DNA from: Flavobacterium collinsii
GTDB lineage: Bacteria; Bacteroidota; Bacteroidia; Flavobacteriales; Flavobacteriaceae
Assembly (NCBI RefSeq): GCF_902804485.1
Contig: NZ_CADCST010000098.1
Coordinates: 62,001 to 126,000, forward strand
DNA length: 64,000 nt
Direction: 5' to 3'
Shown here: piece by piece, positions 60,307 to 64,000 of the stretch
How positions within the stretch are numbered: position 1 is the stretch's first letter
Layout of the letters: each line of letters starts with the position of its first letter
Made by a program: the position numbers and the translations under genes
The notes under the pieces: model-generated
The model's input: the letters and a program-made list of their open reading frames with translations, nothing else
Databases searched by the model: none
What the model was told of the DNA's origin: nothing

Positions 60307-62085
60307 ATGAAAGAATTAAGTTATTTAAACAAATATTTTATCAAATATAAATATAGTTTCTCTTTAGGAATTTTAATCACTATAATCGCACAAATATTCT
60401 CTTTATTCACTCCAAAGTTAATTAGCAAGTCGCTAAATGCCATTGAAAAGTTTGATAAATTACCCGAAGCCGATCAGACTTCTCAAATAGTTATCAATAC
60501 TTACCGCGAAGGATTAATTCATAACGTACTGCTAATCATAGCTACTACCATTGTTGCCGGTTTTCTAACGTTCTTAATGCGTCAGACTTTAATTGTAATG
60601 TCACGTCATATCGAGTTTGATTTAAAAAATGAGGTTTTCAAACAATATGAAAAACTCTCGCAGAACTTTTACAAACAAAATCGCACCGGAGATTTAATGA
60701 ACCGTATTAGCGAAGATGTTTCAAAAGTTCGTATGTATGTGGGCCCTGCGGTAATGTATACTATCAATACTTTTATTCGTTTCGCCATTGTCATTATATA
60801 TATGTATAATGTTTCACCATTACTGACACTTTATACTATTTTACCTTTACCAATTCTTTCCTATTGCATTTTCAAACTAAGTTCAGAAATCAATAAAAGA
60901 AGCACCACCTTTCAACAGTATTTATCTAAAGTATCCAGTTTTACGCAGGAAATTTTTTCGGGTATCCGAGTTATAAAAGCCAACTCACTGGAGAATCAGC
61001 ACCAGAACAATATGATCGCTTTGGCGGATGAAAGCAAAAAAAAGAGTTTAGATTTAGCCAAAGTTCAATCCCTATTTGGCCCTTTGATGATTGCCTTAAT
61101 CGGAATCAGTAATCTGGTGGTAATCTATTTTGGCGGTGTAATGTACATTAACGGAACGATTCCGAATATCGGTACTATTGCCGAATTTATTCTATATGTG
61201 AACATGCTAACCTGGCCTGTGGCTTCATTAGGATGGGTTTCGTCTATGGTTCAGGAGGCAGAAGCGTCACAGAAGCGTTTAAACGAATTTTTAAAGATTG
61301 AGCCTGAAATAAAAAACAAAAACGAAAATCATTCTGACATTCAGGGCACGATTGCCTTTGAAAATGTAAGTTATACCTATGAAGACACCAATATCGAGGC
61401 ACTGAAAAATGTTACTTTTACAGTCAAAAAAGGAGAAACATTGGCCATTTTAGGAAAAACAGGCTCCGGAAAATCTACAATATTATCGCTCATCTCACGT
61501 TTGTATGATGTAACCGAGGGTAAAATCACGATCGACCAGAACGAAATCAGCAGTTTAAACCTGTATGATTTGCGAAATAATGTTGGCATTGTACCTCAAG
61601 ACGCTTTTTTATTTTCGGACACTATTAAAAACAATATAAAATTTGGTAATCAGGACGCTACAGATGAAGAAGTAATCGAGGCCGCCAAGAATGCGGTAGT
61701 TCACGATAATATTATTGCTTTTAACAAACAATACGACACGATTTTGGGAGAAAGAGGGATCACTCTCTCTGGCGGACAAAAGCAACGTGTGTCTATTGCG
61801 CGCGCCATTATTAAAAATCCGGCAATTTTACTTTTTGACGATTGTTTGTCGGCAGTAGATACAGAAACAGAAGAAACGATTTTAAGCAATTTATTTGAAA
61901 TTTGTAAAGATAAAACTACAATTATAGTAAGTCACCGGGTATCATCTGCAAAGAACGCCGATAAAATAATCATCCTGGAAGACGGTAGGATCATTCAACA
62001 AGGCTCTCATAATCAATTAATAAATCAGGAAGGCTATTATGCATCGTTATATTTAAAACAACTTTCGGAAAAAGAATTACTTTAA
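60307..62085 (+). CDS. ABC exporter, fused permease and ATPase (MsbA/MdlB-like)
   Basis: The 592-residue half-transporter has six membrane helices in the first 320 residues, with the coupling region YEKLSQNFYKQNRTGDLMNRISEDVSKVR (cited in part). The C-terminal ATPase has Walker A GKTGSGKST, Q-loop VPQDAFLFSD, signature ITLSGGQKQRVSIARAI, Walker B AILLFDDCLSAVDTETE and switch His in VSHRVSS. It works as a homo- or heterodimer exporting lipid or drug-like substrates; none is indicated here. The DUF3276 gene follows after 53 bases. Confidence 0.93.
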   Translation: MKELSYLNKYFIKYKYSFSLGILITIIAQIFSLFTPKLISKSLNAIEKFDKLPEADQTSQIVINTYREGLIHNVLLIIATTIVAGFLTFLMRQTLIVMSRHIEFDLKNEVFKQYEKLSQNFYKQNRTGDLMNRISEDVSKVRMYVGPAVMYTINTFIRFAIVIIYMYNVSPLLTLYTILPLPILSYCIFKLSSEINKRSTTFQQYLSKVSSFTQEIFSGIRVIKANSLENQHQNNMIALADESKKKSLDLAKVQSLFGPLMIALIGISNLVVIYFGGVMYINGTIPNIGTIAEFILYVNMLTWPVASLGWVSSMVQEAEASQKRLNEFLKIEPEIKNKNENHSDIQGTIAFENVSYTYEDTNIEALKNVTFTVKKGETLAILGKTGSGKSTILSLISRLYDVTEGKITIDQNEISSLNLYDLRNNVGIVPQDAFLFSDTIKNNIKFGNQDATDEEVIEAAKNAVVHDNIIAFNKQYDTILGERGITLSGGQKQRVSIARAIIKNPAILLFDDCLSAVDTETEETILSNLFEICKDKTTIIVSHRVSSAKNADKIIILEDGRIIQQGSHNQLINQEGYYASLYLKQLSEKELL

Positions 62086-62138
62086 TTGTTGCGTAATCGA
62101 TAATTTTTTATGATTTTTGAGTACTATTAATTCCAAAA

Positions 62139-62522
62139 ATGATAGAACGTATTATGAGAGAAAATGACATGTTAGAAAAAGAAGAGATTTTTTCTAAAGT
62201 ATTACGAGCAGGAAGAAGAACTTATTTCTTTGATGTGAGAGCTACTAAAGCTGACGATTATTATATCACAATTACCGAAAGTAAAAAATTTACTGAGGAG
62301 GATGGTTCTTTTCATTTTAAAAAACACAAAATCTACTTGTACAAAGAAGACTTTAGTGCTTTTGCCGAAATACTAGAAGAAATGACTTCGTACGTCTTGA
62401 ACCACAAAGGCGAAGAAGTAATTTCTGAAAGACACCAAAAAGATTTCAAAAAAGAATACGGTTCTGACAAACCCGAAGGGCAAAGAACCAGTTTTACCGA
62501 TATTGATTTTGACGATATTTAG
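62139..62522 (+). CDS. DUF3276/PUR-family nucleic-acid-binding protein
   Basis: The 127 residues match the bacterial PUR-alpha-like family (DUF3276): EEIFSKVLRAGRRTYFFDVRATKADDYYITITESKK, then a second helix in SAFAEILEEMTSYVLN, and an acidic tail ending DIDFDDI. These are cytoplasmic dimers that bind single-stranded DNA or RNA. The first 10 residues precede alternative ATGs (codons 6 and 11); the full form keeps family length. It lies 53 bases after the ABC exporter and has its own terminator. Confidence 0.88.
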   Translation: MIERIMRENDMLEKEEIFSKVLRAGRRTYFFDVRATKADDYYITITESKKFTEEDGSFHFKKHKIYLYKEDFSAFAEILEEMTSYVLNHKGEEVISERHQKDFKKEYGSDKPEGQRTSFTDIDFDDI

Positions 62523-62547
62523 TCAAAAAATTACTTTTTAAAAGTTT

Positions 62548-62583
62548 AAGTCCATTCTGTTTGACATTTTGGACTTTTTTTAA
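62548..62583 (+). terminator. Intrinsic terminator after the DUF3276 gene
   Basis: AAGTCCA pairs with TGGACTT (7 bp, 15-nt loop), followed by a run of T. The stem is short but the U-tract and position, 26 bases after the stop, are good. Confidence 0.65.
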
Positions 62584-62667
62584 ATCTTTAAACTCGACCA
62601 TTTTAGTCGATATTTATCTATTGTCCGATAGAGACGATATTCAAATATTTTTATAAAAACACCAGAA

Positions 62668-63213
62668 ATGGAAACGCAACTATTAATTCTACCTGGACTT
62701 GGAAATTCTGGGGACAAACACTGGCAAACGTTTTGGCATAAAAAGTTCAAAAATGCAACTCGAATTGTTCACGATGAGTGGGACGAGCCTATCCGTGAGG
62801 AATGGCTTAAACGCTTAAACGAAGAAATTTCAAAACTGAACAGCCCTACTGTACTTGTAGCGCATAGTTTAGCTGTTTCACTTGTCCTGCACTGGGCACA
62901 GACAAACCAAAATCCAAATATTGTTGGAGCCTTGCTCGTAGCTCCTGCCGATGTAGATTCACCTCAACATACCCCCGATTCTATTCGGAACTTTTCGCCA
63001 ATGCCCATTTCAAAATTGCCTTTTCCATCAATTGTAGTAGCAAGCGAAAATGATCCTTACGCGACTTTTGAAAGAAAAAAATATTTTGCCGAAATGTGGG
63101 GAAGTGATTTGGTTAACGTAGGACAAAAAGGACACATCAACTCCGATTCAGACTTAAAATACTGGGAAGAAGGACAATTGATTTTGGAACAATTGATCGA
63201 GAAAATTGGATAG
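62668..63213 (+). CDS. RBBP9/YdeN-family alpha/beta hydrolase
   Basis: The 181-residue protein starts LLILPGLGNSGDKHWQTFWHKKF, the RBBP9 family signature, with nucleophile Ser in VLVAHSLAVSLVLHW. The acid is probably Asp in SENDPYATFER and the His lies in GQKGHINSDS. These small serine hydrolases have no firmly known bacterial substrate. It has no signal peptide. It is monocistronic, convergent with csaA, with a CAGTCTCAG hairpin between. Confidence 0.9.
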   Translation: METQLLILPGLGNSGDKHWQTFWHKKFKNATRIVHDEWDEPIREEWLKRLNEEISKLNSPTVLVAHSLAVSLVLHWAQTNQNPNIVGALLVAPADVDSPQHTPDSIRNFSPMPISKLPFPSIVVASENDPYATFERKKYFAEMWGSDLVNVGQKGHINSDSDLKYWEEGQLILEQLIEKIG

Positions 63214-63290
63214 TTCTCAGTCACAGTCTCAGTTTGCAGTCGCATACTGAAAACTGAGACTGTAAACTGAAACTGTAAACTGCGACTAAA
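63214..63290. repeat. CAGTCTCAG word hairpin between convergent genes
   Basis: CAGTCTCAGTTTGCAGT (63224-63240) pairs with ACTGAAAACTGAGACTG (63246-63262), 17 bp with one mismatch and a 5-base loop. Further complementary words run to 63288, then eight A, a U-tract source in the minus direction only at the csaA side. It lies 3' of both flanking genes. Confidence 0.7.
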
Positions 63291-63295
63291 AAAAA

Positions 63296-63631
63296 TCACC
63301 CGATTCTTAATCCGTTTTCTATTTTAAAATCGGGAGCGAGTAAAATAACATCTCCTTCCTTGCCTATGGCGCCAAGAACCAGACATTCGCTCATAAATTT
63401 TCCAATTTGTTTTCTGGGAAAATTTACTACTGAGATAATTTGTCGGTTTAACAAATCTTCTTTTTTATAATGTGTCGTTATCTGGGCGGATGATTTACGG
63501 ATTCCAATTTCAGAACCAAAATCAATCGTAAGCTGATAGGCCGGTTTTCTTGCTTCGGGGAAATCATTTACTTCAATAATAGTTCCGACACGCATATCTG
63601 TTTTTTCAAATTCATTCCAGGTTAAGTCCAT
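63296..63631 (-). CDS. csaA: CsaA-like tRNA-binding domain protein
   Basis: The 111-residue OB-fold protein starts MDLTWNEFEKTDMRVGTIIEV and contains EARKPAYQLTIDFG, SSAQITTHY, and VNFPRKQIGKFMSECLVLG, matching CsaA almost in full. CsaA is a homodimeric secretion-related chaperone in Bacillus, related to the tRNA-binding domain of methionyl-tRNA synthetases. It is cytoplasmic. A -7 box lies 26 bases upstream and the gene converges on the RBBP9-like gene. Confidence 0.92.
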   Translation of the reverse strand: MDLTWNEFEKTDMRVGTIIEVNDFPEARKPAYQLTIDFGSEIGIRKSSAQITTHYKKEDLLNRQIISVVNFPRKQIGKFMSECLVLGAIGKEGDVILLAPDFKIENGLRIG

Positions 63632-63656
63632 TTTTGCTTCAGTATTTGATGATTTA

Positions 63657-63664
63657 CAAACCTA
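63657..63664 (-). promoter_or_regulatory. Candidate -7 promoter box of csaA
   Basis: TAGGTTTG on the minus strand matches TAnnTTTG, 26 bases before the csaA ATG. Confidence 0.5.
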
Positions 63665-63765
63665 TTAATTTTGTAATTATTATCCCTAATTCTATAACTG
63701 CTTTTTTTGAGTAGCTTCTAACTTTACGCATCAAATTGGTACGCTAACGCAAAAAAAATATAAAA

Positions 63766-64000
63766 ATGGAAAATAACACCCTAAATAACAGTACCTCCCT
63801 TAGAGATTCTGACTTTGATATTCAACTTTTAAATACCGATAAATATATAGAAACTGCCAAAAACATAAAGCTATACGTAAAAGATTACGGAAAAGGTAAA
63901 CCGGTAATTCTAATTCATGGCTGGCCGCTTTCGAATGAAATGTGGGAATATCAAATTGATTTTCTGGTTCAGAATAATTATCGCGTCATCGCTTATGACC
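63766..64000 (+). CDS. Alpha/beta hydrolase, chloroperoxidase/esterase-like (3' end outside window)
   Basis: Only the first 78 codons are present. After a polar start (MENNTLNNSTSLRDSD) the text LYVKDYGKGKPVILIHGWPLSNEMWEYQ shows the oxyanion-hole HGWP motif and leads into YRVIAYD. This is the opening of the cofactor-free haloperoxidase/arylesterase branch of alpha/beta hydrolases. The catalytic Ser, Asp and His lie beyond the window, so activity cannot be judged. ATG 63766 follows an A-rich stretch usual for starts in this genome. Confidence 0.8.
   Translation, partial: MENNTLNNSTSLRDSDFDIQLLNTDKYIETAKNIKLYVKDYGKGKPVILIHGWPLSNEMWEYQIDFLVQNNYRVIAYD

Noticed and set aside
1..64000. tRNA, rRNA, insertion-sequence or prophage genes
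   Set aside because: No transposase, integrase, phage structural gene or cloverleaf-like conserved tRNA text was found on reading through both strands by eye.

Overview
The window looks like a chromosomal segment of a Flavobacterium-like member of the Bacteroidota. The DNA is AT-rich, many starts lack a Shine-Dalgarno sequence, and matches to the Bacteroidota -7 promoter box TAnnTTTG sit in front of many genes. Gene content fits too: long NusB, DUF3276 (PUR-like), DUF5723, leucine dehydrogenase, paired TPR and outer-membrane barrel proteins, SatD-DUF3307. It is mostly ordinary housekeeping and envelope sequence. I see no phage, insertion sequence, CRISPR array, tRNA or rRNA.

Layout. 1-3.2 kb: two tandem asparagine synthetase B genes, the left one cut by the window edge and with a degenerate glutaminase site. 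3.2-4 kb: a gene-free stretch with a decayed tandem repeat. 4-12 kb: minus-strand genes (small membrane protein, GreA-like protein, double-SH3 protein, GNAT acetyltransferase, outer-membrane barrel, PhzF-like enzyme, large TPR protein) separated by palindromic and low-complexity repeats. 12.2-21.1 kb: ftsE followed by a surface-polysaccharide cluster (four glycosyltransferases, FdtA-like isomerase, hexapeptide acyltransferase, Wzx flippase, FemAB-like transferase), in which the sugar aminotransferase has lost its middle. 21.2-30.2 kb: a TRIC-type channel, a secreted protein, then the divergent RDD / SpoIIM-DUF4129-DUF4350-MoxR-DUF58 module. 30.3-43.7 kb: secreted phosphatase-like enzyme, rRNA/tRNA methyltransferase, serine hydrolase, Rel, Fur-like regulator, purA, nudK, S41 peptidase, two hydrolase/cell-wall genes. 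43.8-48 kb: TetX-like monooxygenase behind an operator-like palindrome, an EreA/ChaN-like secreted protein, guaB. 48-57 kb: DUF5723 barrel with lipoprotein, HMG-CoA lyase, SatD-DUF3307 behind a striking half-site array, pyrD, formylglycine-generating enzyme, pepT. 57-64 kb: yajC, nusB, leucine dehydrogenase, ABC exporter, DUF3276 protein, RBBP9-like hydrolase, csaA, and the start of an alpha/beta hydrolase.

The most unusual part lies between the genes. Two families of short-word arrays recur with opposite polarity. Arrays of CTTTG(C/G/T)ACCTTTG-type words sit just 5' of genes and contain repeated TA(T/C)CTTTG promoter boxes. Arrays of CAGTCTCAGTTT words sit 3' of genes and usually fold into long hairpins, at least one followed by a U-tract as in an intrinsic terminator. 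A third word family (TCTATTCTCT) and several long palindromes, including one with a perfect 30-bp outer stem, fill other spacers. With the SatD half-site array, the operator of the TetX-like gene and the degenerate AsnB paralogue, these are the items I would look at first. All functional statements rest on reading motifs by eye and on remembered family knowledge; no database search or computation was run.
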